Source: CAYPFY01 sp964410105
GTDB taxonomy: Bacteria; Bacteroidota; Ignavibacteria; UBA10030; SZUA-254
Direction of reading: 5' to 3'
NCBI GenBank assembly: GCA_964410105.1
Contig: CAYPFY010000004.1
Location: forward strand, 143,637 to 207,636
Length of the DNA: 64,000 bases
Shown: in pieces, positions 51,315-60,203 of the stretch
Position numbering within the stretch: the stretch's first letter is position 1
Layout of the letters: the number at the start of each line of letters is the position of its first letter
The notes under the pieces: generated by a model
What the model was told of the DNA's origin: nothing
The model's input: the letters and a program-made list of their open reading frames with translations, nothing else
The model's database searches: none
Program-made: the position numbers and the translations under genes

Positions 51315-52754
51315 TTAGGGGAGTTGTTTCCCATCTACGTCGCACATCACCAAATCCGCAAATTTCATAGCCGCTATGCCGTCCTTAATTTTGGCCAGGT
51401 CTCCGACGACGACCATGGCCATTTTGGAGGCATCGAGGTATTTTTGCGATACCCGCGACACCTCTCCGAGCGGGACGGCATCAATATTCTGCAGATAATT
51501 CTGATAATAATCTTCCGGCAGATTGTAAAGGACGATATTCTGGAGGGAGCCGGCGATCTGAGACGGGGTCTCAAACGACAAGGCAAAGGCCCCGATGAGA
51601 CCCTTCTTGACGAACTCCAGCTCCTCGGCGGACATTCCCTTCTGATGCATGAGGTCAATCTCATTGAGAAATTCCCTCAGGGCGCTGTCGGTCTTGGCGG
51701 TGACAATTGCGCCGGAGGCGGTAAAGGGACCGACCCCTTTCTGGAAAGTGAACCCAGAGCGGGCGCCGTACGTATAGCCATGGCGCTCACGCAGATTCAG
51801 GTTGATGCGGCTTGTGAACTGGCCGCCGAGGAGCCTGTTCATAACGACCACCGGGAAGAAATCGGGAGTGCTCCGGGCGAGGGCGGGGTATCCGATCCGG
51901 ACTTCCGACTGGGCGGCCCCCGGTTTATCGACCAGGTAGACCCGCATCTTATCGACTTGCCTCGGCTCGGGAACCGTGAAGGAAGGCACATCGCCTTTCT
52001 GCCATCCGGCAAGGTTTTTCTCGAGACTCGCGGTAATCTGATTCATCTTCACATCGCCCACGACGATCAGAGTTGCATTATTGGGCCTGTAGTAAGTTTT
52101 GTAAAACTTTGACAGGTCATCGACCGTCATTGCCTTCAGGGAGGCCTCGGTGCCGATCGGATTATTCCCGTAAGGATGCCCCGACCCGTAAAGAATATAG
52201 GAATAGGCGTTGTTGGCGATGGCGACAGGCTGATCCCGCTGCTGGATGAGGCCGGTCAGACGCTGCTTTCGGAGCCGTTCGAATTCTTTCGGCGGAAACG
52301 TGGGATTTGTCAGGACATCTGCAAACACGTCGAGTGCGCGGTCGAGGTGTTTCGTCAATGTATTCAGAGTGATGAACGAGCCGTCGAGACTTGACGAGGT
52401 GCCGAAGTTGGCGCCCAGCGATTCGATCTCCTCGGCGATCTGAAGGGAAGTCCGGGATTTTGTCCCCTCATCAAGGACGTCGGCCGTCATCGAGGAGAGT
52501 CCGGGCTGGTTCATATCATGGTCGGAGCCTGCCTGGATCACAAGGTTCAGGGCAACGGTCGGCAGCTCATTCTGTTCGACGAGCCATACCTGCAATCCGT
52601 TAGGGAGCGTGGCCTTCTGAATCTGGGGGAGCATCACTTTGGGGGCGGGTTTCGCCGCGGGACGTTTCGTCCGGTCGATAGCGTCGCCGGCGTAGGCAGT
52701 TGCGATCATGGATATGGTCAGGGCAAGTATTGTCGTAAAATTTCGGGTTGTCAT
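51315..52754 (-). CDS. M16 family peptidase-like subunit lacking the zinc motif
   Basis: The 479-residue exported protein (signal peptide to about 22) has both M16 half-domains (TLPNGLQVWLVEQNELPTVALNL..., NNATLIVVGDVK). Where the active HxxEH should be, the aligned stretch GLSSMTADVLDEGT has no His or Glu. It is therefore the non-catalytic partner, as in processing-peptidase-like heterodimers, and holds a Gly-rich substrate flap in its C-terminal half. It starts 4 bases after the active subunit. Confidence 0.9.
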   Translation of the reverse strand: MTTRNFTTILALTISMIATAYAGDAIDRTKRPAAKPAPKVMLPQIQKATLPNGLQVWLVEQNELPTVALNLVIQAGSDHDMNQPGLSSMTADVLDEGTKSRTSLQIAEEIESLGANFGTSSSLDGSFITLNTLTKHLDRALDVFADVLTNPTFPPKEFERLRKQRLTGLIQQRDQPVAIANNAYSYILYGSGHPYGNNPIGTEASLKAMTVDDLSKFYKTYYRPNNATLIVVGDVKMNQITASLEKNLAGWQKGDVPSFTVPEPRQVDKMRVYLVDKPGAAQSEVRIGYPALARSTPDFFPVVVMNRLLGGQFTSRINLNLRERHGYTYGARSGFTFQKGVGPFTASGAIVTAKTDSALREFLNEIDLMHQKGMSAEELEFVKKGLIGAFALSFETPSQIAGSLQNIVLYNLPEDYYQNYLQNIDAVPLGEVSRVSQKYLDASKMAMVVVGDLAKIKDGIAAMKFADLVMCDVDGKQLP

Positions 52755-52758
52755 TGTC

Positions 52759-54102
52759 TTACTCCTCTCTGGCTGCGGCGAGTTCGGGTTTACCGGTCGG
52801 CACGACGCTCAGCGTCACCCGGGGCTGGGTAAGATACTTCTTTGCCGCCGCGAGAACCTCTGCGGGAGTCATCCCCTTATAGAGATCCATTTGCTTGTTG
52901 ATATTGCCCGGATCGCCGGTCTGGCAGTAGTAATTGGCGAGCGTGTTCGCCTTGGCGAGAACGGTGGCGGCCCGGTTCACGATCTGCGATTCGATGGAAT
53001 TCAGGCAATTCTCGACTTCCTTTTCGGTGACGCCGTTCTTCATCACATCGGCAAGAATCGAATCGGTGGCAGTCCTCATCTCGCTCAGATTCCTGCCCGG
53101 CTTGGCCGTGACTTCGATCTGAAAGAGCCCGGCAATCTCGGAGGAATTGGCAAGGGCGTTCACGGACTGGGCGACCTGTTTCTCGTAGACGAGAGACTTA
53201 TAGAGCCGGGAATTCTTCCCGGTGCTGAGGATACGGGCAAGAACCGTCAGGGCGGCATCTTCCCGCGTGAAATTCGCGGGGCTGTGCCAGGTCAGGTAGA
53301 GCCGGGGGAGCTGAACCCTGTCCTCAAAGGTCAGCTTCTTATTCTCGGAGAGAGTAACGGGGACTGCCTTCGGCCTCTCAAAGTCCTTTCCGCGGGCGAT
53401 CGGGCCAAAATACTTCTCGACCATCTCTTTGATTTCCGCCGGATTGATGTCGCCGGCGATGGAGAGGACGGCATTATTGGGGGCGTAGTAGGTCCTGAAA
53501 AAATCCTTCACATCCTCGAGCGAGGCTGCGCTGAGGTCTTCCATATAGCCGATGACCGGCCAGCTGTAGGGATGGGTCTCGGGGTAGGCCGCCTTGGCGA
53601 TCTTCTCGTCTGCGGTGCCGTATGGCACGTTATCGTAGCTCTGCCGGCGTTCGTTCTTCACGACATCCCGCTGGTTATCGAGTTTAACCTGGTCCATGGC
53701 CGGAAGCAGGAATCCCATCCGGTCCGATTCAAGGTAGAGGGCAAGCTCGATGTAATTACTCGGGACCACCTCGAAGTAATTGGTGACATCTTCGTTGGTG
53801 GAGCCGTTGATATTGGCCCCGACCTCCTGCAGCAGCTTGAAATGCTCGTTATCGCCGACGTGGGCGGAGCCCTGGAACATCATGTGTTCGAAGAGGTGGG
53901 CGAAGCCCGTCCGTTTCGCCTTTTCATTCTTCGAGCCGACGTGGTACATCACAACGGCGGCGGCCACGGGGGCGGAATGGTCCTCGTGGAGGATGACGGT
54001 GAGACCGTTCGGGAGCGTATACTGCTGGAACGGGATGTTGATCTGGGCGAATGCGGTGGCGCTCATGGCGATGGCGCAGATAAAAATCGTGAAAAATTTC
54101 AT
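52759..54102 (-). CDS. M16 family zinc peptidase, catalytic subunit
   Basis: The 447-residue protein has a signal peptide (MKFFTIFICAIAMSATAFAQ). The inverted zinc motif H69-x-x-E72-H73 lies in GFAHLFEHMMFQGS. Both M16 domains are present. It is likely a periplasmic heterodimeric peptidase with the following inactive subunit, degrading or trimming peptides. RBS AAGGGGGT is close to ATG. Confidence 0.92.
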   Translation of the reverse strand: MKFFTIFICAIAMSATAFAQINIPFQQYTLPNGLTVILHEDHSAPVAAAVVMYHVGSKNEKAKRTGFAHLFEHMMFQGSAHVGDNEHFKLLQEVGANINGSTNEDVTNYFEVVPSNYIELALYLESDRMGFLLPAMDQVKLDNQRDVVKNERRQSYDNVPYGTADEKIAKAAYPETHPYSWPVIGYMEDLSAASLEDVKDFFRTYYAPNNAVLSIAGDINPAEIKEMVEKYFGPIARGKDFERPKAVPVTLSENKKLTFEDRVQLPRLYLTWHSPANFTREDAALTVLARILSTGKNSRLYKSLVYEKQVAQSVNALANSSEIAGLFQIEVTAKPGRNLSEMRTATDSILADVMKNGVTEKEVENCLNSIESQIVNRAATVLAKANTLANYYCQTGDPGNINKQMDLYKGMTPAEVLAAAKKYLTQPRVTLSVVPTGKPELAAAREE

Positions 54103-54153
54103 AGGACCCCCTTCTGTGAAAGAGTGGGAGAAAGGCCTGGTTAGGATGGAGTG

Positions 54154-54182
54154 AATCTACCGATTCTTGCCCTCAGATGCAA
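54154..54182 (-). promoter_or_regulatory. Promoter candidate of the M16 pair
   Basis: TTGCAT (54182-54177), a 17-base spacer and TAGATTCA (from 54159) form a moderate match. Confidence 0.4.
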
Positions 54183-54326
54183 CTGAAAATCGCTCCCTTT
54201 TATGCCGAAAAGGATTGGCAGGCGAACTTTTCGAGAAAAATGATACGGAGGTTGGTACCTCGCGCGGAGCCACATTTTCCTCCGGATCGTGCGCGGCGAG
54301 ACTTTCCCCGGGAAGCGAGGCTGGGA

Positions 54327-54388
54327 TTGACATTTTTCCCTTGATTTTTATGTAACAAATGTTATATATAATGTAACAACCATTACAA
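54327..54388 (+). promoter_or_regulatory. chrB promoter region with overlapping inverted repeats
   Basis: TTGACA (54327-54332) lies upstream of TATGTAAC (54349-54356, spacer 16); a second -10 candidate TATAAT is at 54367-54372. Two inverted repeats overlap this zone: TAACA-AA-TGTTA (54353-54364) and TGTAA-N6-TTACA (54373-54388). They look like a repressor operator. chrB itself starts six bases on, without an RBS. Confidence 0.55.
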
Positions 54389-54393
54389 CCGAC

Positions 54394-55353
54394 ATGAAAT
54401 GGCTATTCCTGGTCCATCAGGTCCGGACTCCGAACTCCCGGGAGCGGGTCAGGGTGTGGCGGCTTACGAAGAAAGTGGGAGCCCTCCTCTATCGCAACTC
54501 CGTCTACGTCCTTCCGTGGAGCAGGGAGCGGCTCGAAGATTTTCACTGGCTCTGCCAGGAGATAAGGGATTCCCGCGGAGAGGCGTCGGTCTTCAGCGCC
54601 GAGCCCTCGGATGAGGAGGAAAGCCGGAGCATCCGCGCCCTCTTCATCAAGGCGAAAGATTCGGAGTACGCGGGAGTGCTCCAATCGCTGGAGAAACTCT
54701 TCAAAACCCTCCTCGCAGGGCGTGAGAGAGGACTATCATCCGACTCAATCCGGGCAATGTCGAAACTGCTCTCGGAATCGGAAAAAACGGCACATCACAT
54801 CAGGCGGACCGATTTTTTCGGCGCGCCCCTTCAGGAAAGGACTCTTGCCATGATACAACGCACGAAGAAAGAACTCTCCTCGCTTCACAAAGTGGAAACG
54901 CCGGCTGCCGCGCGCCACCTTGATCGGCGCGCGTTTCGCGGAAAGACATGGGCGACGCGAAAAAACATCCACATCGACCGCCTGACCTCGGCGTGGCTGA
55001 TACGCCGGTTCATCGACCCGCGGGCAAAGTTCATCTTCGCGCCGGAAAGGGAGCTTCCCAAAAACGCTCTCCCCTTCGACACGTTCGGAGTGGAATTCAG
55101 CCACCATGGCGAGGACTGCACCTTTGAGACGTTGCTGAAAATATTCAGGATCCGGGACCGGGCCCTTTCGGAACTCTCGGAGATCGTGCACGATATCGAC
55201 ATGAAAGACGCAAAATTCGGGCGTCCGGAGGCGGCGGGACTGGACGCGGTCGTGCGGTCCCTCTCGGACTCCATGCGGGACGACCACAAGACGCTTGAAG
55301 TGGGATCCATCATCCTCGACGCTCTTTACCAGCGTTTGAAGGGTTCGGCATGA
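54394..55353 (+). CDS. chrB: Chromate resistance regulator/protein ChrB
   Basis: The 319-residue protein has the ChrB N-terminal domain (WLFLVHQVRTPNSRERVRVW, RNSVYVLPW) and the ChrB C-terminal domain (WATRKNIHIDRLTSAWLIRR, FDTFGVEFSHHGEDCTFE, IVHDIDMKD). In Ochrobactrum ChrB is a chromate-sensing regulator; the C-terminal domain may also have catalytic activity. It overlaps chrA by four bases. No RBS is visible and a short leader is expected. Confidence 0.88.
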   Translation: MKWLFLVHQVRTPNSRERVRVWRLTKKVGALLYRNSVYVLPWSRERLEDFHWLCQEIRDSRGEASVFSAEPSDEEESRSIRALFIKAKDSEYAGVLQSLEKLFKTLLAGRERGLSSDSIRAMSKLLSESEKTAHHIRRTDFFGAPLQERTLAMIQRTKKELSSLHKVETPAAARHLDRRAFRGKTWATRKNIHIDRLTSAWLIRRFIDPRAKFIFAPERELPKNALPFDTFGVEFSHHGEDCTFETLLKIFRIRDRALSELSEIVHDIDMKDAKFGRPEAAGLDAVVRSLSDSMRDDHKTLEVGSIILDALYQRLKGSA

Positions 55354-56504
55354 CCCTGCGGTCTGTGGAAGGAGAAGCGCGCCCGGGATCTCTCGGCGAC
55401 CTGACGCGATACTTCCTGAAACTCGGAACGGTGGGTTTCGGCGGGCCCATTGCGCTCGTGGGCTACATGGAGCGCGATCTGGTCGAAAAGCGCCGATGGA
55501 TTTCTCAGGAGGAATTCCTGCGAGGACTGGCTCTGGCTCAGCTCGCCCCCGGACCGCTCGCCGCTCAGGTGGCCATCTACATCGGCTATCTCCGTGCCGG
55601 CGTTTTGGGGGCGACCCTGATCGGGATCGCATTCATTCTCCCCTCCTTCCTTATGGTAGTGGCGCTCGGCATGGTATATGTGCGGACGGGAGGGCTTTAC
55701 TGGATACAGTCGCTTTTTTATGGAATAAGCGCGGCGGTCATCGGCATAATCGTGCGCTCGGCGCACAAGCTCACCGGGATCACTTTAAAGAACAAAAAGC
55801 TTCTCTGGTCGATTGCCGTTGTCGTATGCGTCGTGACCGCTCTCAGCGGGAAGGAATTGGTTTCAGTCATAATCCTGAGCGGGATTCTGACTCTTTCCGT
55901 CGATTCAGTAGCCCGGAGGCCGGGTGCCAGTCTCATCGCGGTGCCGCCGGCCATAGCCGTTTTCCGCGTTCTTCCCGCGGTTCAATCAGAGATTCTTAAG
56001 ATATTTGTCTTCTTCGGCGAAGCAGGCGCCTTCGTCTTCGGCAGTGGGCTGGCGATAGTGCCGTTCTTGTACGGCGGAATCGTCCAGGAGCATGGCTGGC
56101 TCACAGAGAGGCAGTTTCTCGACGCCGTCGCCGTCGCCATGATCACACCAGGCCCGGTGGTCATCACTGTCGGATTCATCGGCTACCTGATCGCCCGGCT
56201 GCCGGGCGCGGTTGCGGCGTGCGTCGGGGTTTTCCTCCCGGTCTATCTGTTTGTCGTCATTCCGGCGCGCTATTTTGAGCGTTTTGCAAAAAACCCTCAT
56301 CTCATCGCGTTTGTTCAGGGTGTCACCGCTGCCGCCACGGGTGCAATCGCGGGGGCCGTCATCGTTCTTGGCCGGAGGGCAATCGTCGACGTTCCGAGCG
56401 CGGTCATAGCCGTTCTGACGCTGGCAATACTGCTCCGTTGGAAGATCCCGGAACCGGTCATAATCCTGGCGGCAGGCGCCGTCGGGATTCTTGCGCACAG
56501 ATAA
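55350..56504 (+). CDS. chrA: Chromate transporter ChrA
   Basis: The 384-residue membrane protein has two homologous halves: LGTVGFGGPIALVGYMERDLV, QLAPGPLAAQVAIYIGY in the first, and FGSGLAIVPFLYGGIVQ, MITPGPVVITVGFIGY in the second, each with a FGGP/PGP-type motif of the CHR superfamily. About ten membrane segments are seen. It exports chromate from the cytoplasm. The long (bidomain) form is the usual one. Confidence 0.93.
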   Translation: MTLRSVEGEARPGSLGDLTRYFLKLGTVGFGGPIALVGYMERDLVEKRRWISQEEFLRGLALAQLAPGPLAAQVAIYIGYLRAGVLGATLIGIAFILPSFLMVVALGMVYVRTGGLYWIQSLFYGISAAVIGIIVRSAHKLTGITLKNKKLLWSIAVVVCVVTALSGKELVSVIILSGILTLSVDSVARRPGASLIAVPPAIAVFRVLPAVQSEILKIFVFFGEAGAFVFGSGLAIVPFLYGGIVQEHGWLTERQFLDAVAVAMITPGPVVITVGFIGYLIARLPGAVAACVGVFLPVYLFVVIPARYFERFAKNPHLIAFVQGVTAAATGAIAGAVIVLGRRAIVDVPSAVIAVLTLAILLRWKIPEPVIILAAGAVGILAHR

Positions 56505-56514
56505 AGGATCCTCC

Positions 56515-57501
56515 ATGCAATCCACATTACTCCTTAAACGGCCGGAAGTGCGAGCGCTGCTCACCATTGACGAGTGCATCGACGCCGTGGAACGGGTATT
56601 CAAACTCCAGGGAGAGGGAAAAACTTCTCCTCCCGGGATTCTGGGATTTCATGCGGCTGCAGGGGGATTTCACATCAAAGCCGCCCTGCATCACGATGGG
56701 GAGACGTATTGTGTGGCAAAACTCAATTCGAATTTTCCATCCAACCCGGGGAAACTTGGACTTCCCTCGATCCAGGGGGTATTGGCCCTCTTCAGCGGAG
56801 AGAATGGTTTCCCGCTCGCCGTCATGGATGCCGTCGAGATCACCGCGCTCCGCACAGGCGCTGCCGCTGCGGTTGCAGCGAAATATCTGAGCCGCGCTGA
56901 TGCTTCCGTGGCAACTATCTGCGGCGCGGGAGTTCAGGGGCACATACAGCTCCGGTCATTGATGCGGGTCCGGCAATTGCGGCATGCGTTTGTTTACGAT
57001 ATCGACGAAGCCCGGGCCTTGCAGCTCGCCAGGCGCTTTTCCGGCGACCTTGCAACAGAGGCCATCGCGCATAAAGACCTCTCGTCGTCATTACGCAAAA
57101 GCGATATCTGCGTCACGTGCACACCGTCGAGGAAATTCTTCCTTGAGAAGGGGGACATCTCGCCGGGAACATTCATCGCTGCCGTCGGCGCGGACAGCGA
57201 AGAGAAGCAGGAGATCGACCCGGAACTTTTCCCGGCGAGCACGGTCGTCGTCGATCTCCTTGAGCAGTGCGCGTCCATCGGCGATCTCCACCACGCGCTG
57301 CGAGCCGGGATCGTGCGGCGGGAAAACGTTCACGCGGAGCTGGGGGAAATCGTTGCGGGGAGAAAACCGGGGCGCACATCGGACAAAGAGATCACCATCT
57401 TCGACAGCACCGGCATTGCGCTTCAGGATGCCGCGGCCGCGATTCTCGTTTACGACAAAGCGAAATCCGCCGGCATCGGCGAGTCCTTCCAATTCCAGTG
57501 A
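56515..57501 (+). CDS. Ornithine cyclodeaminase / mu-crystallin family protein
   Basis: The start ATG 56515 has AAGGAT upstream. The 328-residue protein begins with the dimerisation domain (LTIDECIDAVERVFKLQGEGK; FHIKAALHHDGETYCVAKLN contains the substrate Lys), then a Rossmann domain (ICGAGVQGHIQLRSL) and VGADSEEKQEIDPELF. Family members include ornithine cyclodeaminase, alanine dehydrogenase and delta1-pyrroline-2-carboxylate reductases; which one applies is not decidable. It starts 10 bases after chrA, so it is probably cotranscribed. Confidence 0.86.
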   Translation: MQSTLLLKRPEVRALLTIDECIDAVERVFKLQGEGKTSPPGILGFHAAAGGFHIKAALHHDGETYCVAKLNSNFPSNPGKLGLPSIQGVLALFSGENGFPLAVMDAVEITALRTGAAAAVAAKYLSRADASVATICGAGVQGHIQLRSLMRVRQLRHAFVYDIDEARALQLARRFSGDLATEAIAHKDLSSSLRKSDICVTCTPSRKFFLEKGDISPGTFIAAVGADSEEKQEIDPELFPASTVVVDLLEQCASIGDLHHALRAGIVRRENVHAELGEIVAGRKPGRTSDKEITIFDSTGIALQDAAAAILVYDKAKSAGIGESFQFQ

Positions 57502-57744
57502 GCCTCCCCTGTTATCGACCGCGATATCATTGGCATCGTCCGGGGCAAAAAAAGGGCAGAATATCGCCGGCGCTGCACAGAGGGCGAAAGGCAATCCCGG
57601 AGAAAAGGGATTGGCGAAGAATCCTAAACGGCCTCCAGGTGGCTCGCTCAGGGTCGACAGCCGTCGCGACGAATCGCTGAAAGACCCGACCCTGCGATTG
57701 TAGGATCAAAAAAAACGCGGATGATGGGGCTTTTCGGAATTGCA
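57502..57744. other. Gap with nested inverted repeats, possible structured RNA or decayed sequence
   Basis: No protein-like frame is seen. CAATCCC (57592-57598) pairs with GGGATTG (57607-57613). CAGGGTCG (57649-57656) pairs with CGACCCTG (57687-57694), with CAGC/GCTG (57658-57661, 57676-57679) and a perfect palindrome CGTCGCGACG (57662-57671) inside. No U-run follows on the plus strand, so these are not ordinary terminators. Confidence 0.4.
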
Positions 57745-57780
57745 GAAAAATCCCCACCCCCCTCGCCGGGGGGGGTGGGG
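57745..57780 (-). terminator. Intrinsic terminator of the DegP-like gene
   Basis: CCCCACCCCCC (57752-57762) pairs with GGGGGGTGGGG (57770-57780). On the minus strand ATTTTT follows. It lies 13 bases past the stop. Confidence 0.92.
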
Positions 57781-57793
57781 CAGAGTTCCAAAA

Positions 57794-59314
57794 CTATTCG
57801 GGGATCTGGAGAGCGAGGTAGGCGAGCGAATTATTCCGTTTCACACGGAGAAGCACTGCGTCGCCCGGCTTTTTGCCTTCGATAAGGGATTTCAGCTCGT
57901 TGGGCGATGTAATCTCGGTTCTATCCGCTTCTATAATAATGTCGCCCGGAGCGATGCCGTCATTGAAAGCCTCGCCGTAGCGTTTGGAATCGGCGACAAT
58001 CACTCCCCGGGAAACTTCGGAGGACTTCTTCTCGGCCGCGGTGAGGGGCCGGACGCTGAAACCGAGGCTGCCGAATGACGTCACCTTTGCGCGGGATTCC
58101 TTTTCCGCCGGCTCCTCCGAGTCATCCTTCGAGTCATTTCTTGCTGTAAGGGCTTCCTCCTTCCGCGCCTTGAGAGTCACCTTCTTATCGAATGTCTTCC
58201 CATCCCGATACACTCTCAGCGTGACATCGTCGCCGGGGTGTTTACGGGCGACGTAGGTCTGGAGTTCGTTTGCTTCGTTCACTTCCCTGCCGTCGACGGA
58301 AAGAATCACATCTCCCTCTTTAATTCCGGCGGCTTCGGCGGCGCCGCCAGCCTCGGTGCTCTGGATGAAAACTCCCTCCGTCTTCGGCAGTCCGAGCGCT
58401 TTGGCGAACTTATCATTCACGGCGCCGATCATGACGCCGATATACCCGCGGCGCACCTTGCCGTTCTTAATAAGGTCTTCGGCGACTGTCCGGGCAAGAT
58501 TTATCGGAATGGCGAAGCCGTAGCCCTGGTATCGCGCGTTCGTCGTTGCGATTGCCGAATTGATGCCCACCACCTCGCCGTTAAGATTGACAAGGGGGCC
58601 TCCGCTGTTTCCCGGATTTATTGCGGCGTCGGTCTGTATAAAATTCTCGATCCCGTAGCGGCGCTCGTCCCGGATGATCCCGATCTGGCGTCCCGTGGCA
58701 CTCACGATGCCGGCGGTGACGGTCGACTGCAGCTGGAGCGGGTTGCCGATGGCCAGGACCCACTCGCCGATATCCAGATTATCCGAGTTCCCCAGAGCGG
58801 CGGCGGGAAGATCCTTCCCATCCACCTTCACGACGGCAAGATCCGTCGTCGGATCGGTTCCGATGATCTTCGCATCCAGCTCGTGCTTGTTGTTGAGCAC
58901 GATTTTTATGCCTTTCTCATCGGCATCGTCGACCACGTGATTATTCGTGAGAATATAGCCGTCCCGGCTGATGATCACGCCCGAACCCGCGCCCTGCTGA
59001 CGCTCCTCTTCCGGCACTTTTGAATCCGGCCCGAAGAAGTGAAAGAATTCGTTAAGATCCCCCCCTTTGGAAGGCTTCGTCGTCACGGTGATGGCGACCA
59101 CTGTCGGGGTGACCTCCTTGCTCACCTCGATGAAAGCCTTGCTCATCGATTTATATTCGGGGTTCGGCGACTTAACCTGTCCGCCCAGTTTCACCTGCGG
59201 GTCGCCGGCAAAGACCGGCTCAATGCCGCCATGGAAACTGGAGACCATCACGACACCGAACACGATGCCGATAAAAATCAAAAAGACAGAAGCGAGAATT
59301 GTTTTCTTGGACAT
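57794..59314 (-). CDS. DegP/HtrA-family periplasmic serine protease
   Basis: The 506-residue protein has an N-terminal membrane anchor or uncleaved signal (FLIFIGIVFGVVMV). The protease domain has H126 (TNNHVVDD), D158 (TTDLAVVKVD) and S237 (GNSGGPL). Two PDZ domains follow (about 275-370 and 405-500). It degrades or refolds damaged envelope proteins. The upstream gap holds TATAATTG (59345-59338 on minus) but no convincing -33 element. A strong terminator follows. Confidence 0.94.
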   Translation of the reverse strand: MSKKTILASVFLIFIGIVFGVVMVSSFHGGIEPVFAGDPQVKLGGQVKSPNPEYKSMSKAFIEVSKEVTPTVVAITVTTKPSKGGDLNEFFHFFGPDSKVPEEERQQGAGSGVIISRDGYILTNNHVVDDADEKGIKIVLNNKHELDAKIIGTDPTTDLAVVKVDGKDLPAAALGNSDNLDIGEWVLAIGNPLQLQSTVTAGIVSATGRQIGIIRDERRYGIENFIQTDAAINPGNSGGPLVNLNGEVVGINSAIATTNARYQGYGFAIPINLARTVAEDLIKNGKVRRGYIGVMIGAVNDKFAKALGLPKTEGVFIQSTEAGGAAEAAGIKEGDVILSVDGREVNEANELQTYVARKHPGDDVTLRVYRDGKTFDKKVTLKARKEEALTARNDSKDDSEEPAEKESRAKVTSFGSLGFSVRPLTAAEKKSSEVSRGVIVADSKRYGEAFNDGIAPGDIIIEADRTEITSPNELKSLIEGKKPGDAVLLRVKRNNSLAYLALQIPE

Positions 59315-59429
59315 TTGTTTCTCCTCGTTATACTAGTCAATTATACTCAAATTTCGGCAAATTGTTGCACGAATGTTTAATCAAATCAACAAAATTCCCC
59401 CGGGAATCATCACCCTGCGTTAAGATTTT

Positions 59430-60203
59430 TTAAGCAGTTTTCAAAATCCTGAAAATTTTTTCCGATTTCAATGCCCGCATGCCCGATACGTGGAAATGCA
59501 GAAAAGTCTGCAGGAACGCTTCCACCTCAGTTTTCGACTGCTGGTCCGGCCCCAGCGTCGTGGCGCTCTCAGGTTTTTCGAGAGCTGAGAGCTTGTCGAG
59601 CAGGTCGAGCGAAATCCCTGAAAGGCGCGTGATCTGTCCGGGCACGGGGAAGCAGGCGCTGCAGATCAGCCCCCCTTTCGGGAGGTGAAAGCGGGCGTCG
59701 CTCCCAGCCCGCCGTTTCGTCCCGCAGAACGCGCAGCGACCGAAAGTGGGCCCAAAGCCTAATATTTTAGCCAATTTCAGCTCAAAATACCACACTATAT
59801 TTGATGCCCGAGCTTCCGAGAGGTTTATCGCCTCCAGAGACTTAACGAGCAGATCGAAGAAGGAGGGGTTTTCCTCTTCCTCGTGAGCGACCAGGGCCGA
59901 GAGCTCCACGAGCGATATTCCGGCCGCCATTCTGTCGATATCCTCCATGAGGTGGCGAAAGGGTTTGATGATATCGCACTGGGCGATAGTCTGAAGCTCC
60001 CGCCCCGCCTTCTTATAGACGACGACCGTTACATACGACATCGGCTCAAGCGAGGACCCGAAGGAATTCTTCGCCCTCCGGGCGCCTTTCACCATGCCGC
60101 TCACCTTCCCGAACTTCCTTGTATAGAAAGTGACTATCTTACTCGTCTCGCGGTATTTCATGGACCTGAGGACGACACCTTCGGTCGTGGCGACGGCGCT
60201 CAT
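59430..60203 (-). CDS. recO: DNA repair protein RecO
   Basis: The 257-residue protein has the RecO OB fold (TEGVVLRSMKYRETSKIVTFYTRKFGKVSGMVKGARR split across the first 45 residues) and a zinc ribbon CAFCG...CSACF (about 172-200). RecO loads RecA onto SSB-coated gaps together with RecR. Its ATG overlaps the mtnA stop (ATGA). Confidence 0.93.
   Translation of the reverse strand: MSAVATTEGVVLRSMKYRETSKIVTFYTRKFGKVSGMVKGARRAKNSFGSSLEPMSYVTVVVYKKAGRELQTIAQCDIIKPFRHLMEDIDRMAAGISLVELSALVAHEEEENPSFFDLLVKSLEAINLSEARASNIVWYFELKLAKILGFGPTFGRCAFCGTKRRAGSDARFHLPKGGLICSACFPVPGQITRLSGISLDLLDKLSALEKPESATTLGPDQQSKTEVEAFLQTFLHFHVSGMRALKSEKIFRILKTA

Noticed and set aside
52708..54144. 478-codon plus-strand frame over the active M16 gene
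   Set aside because: Shadow frame; the minus-strand gene has the HxxEH motif and signal peptide.
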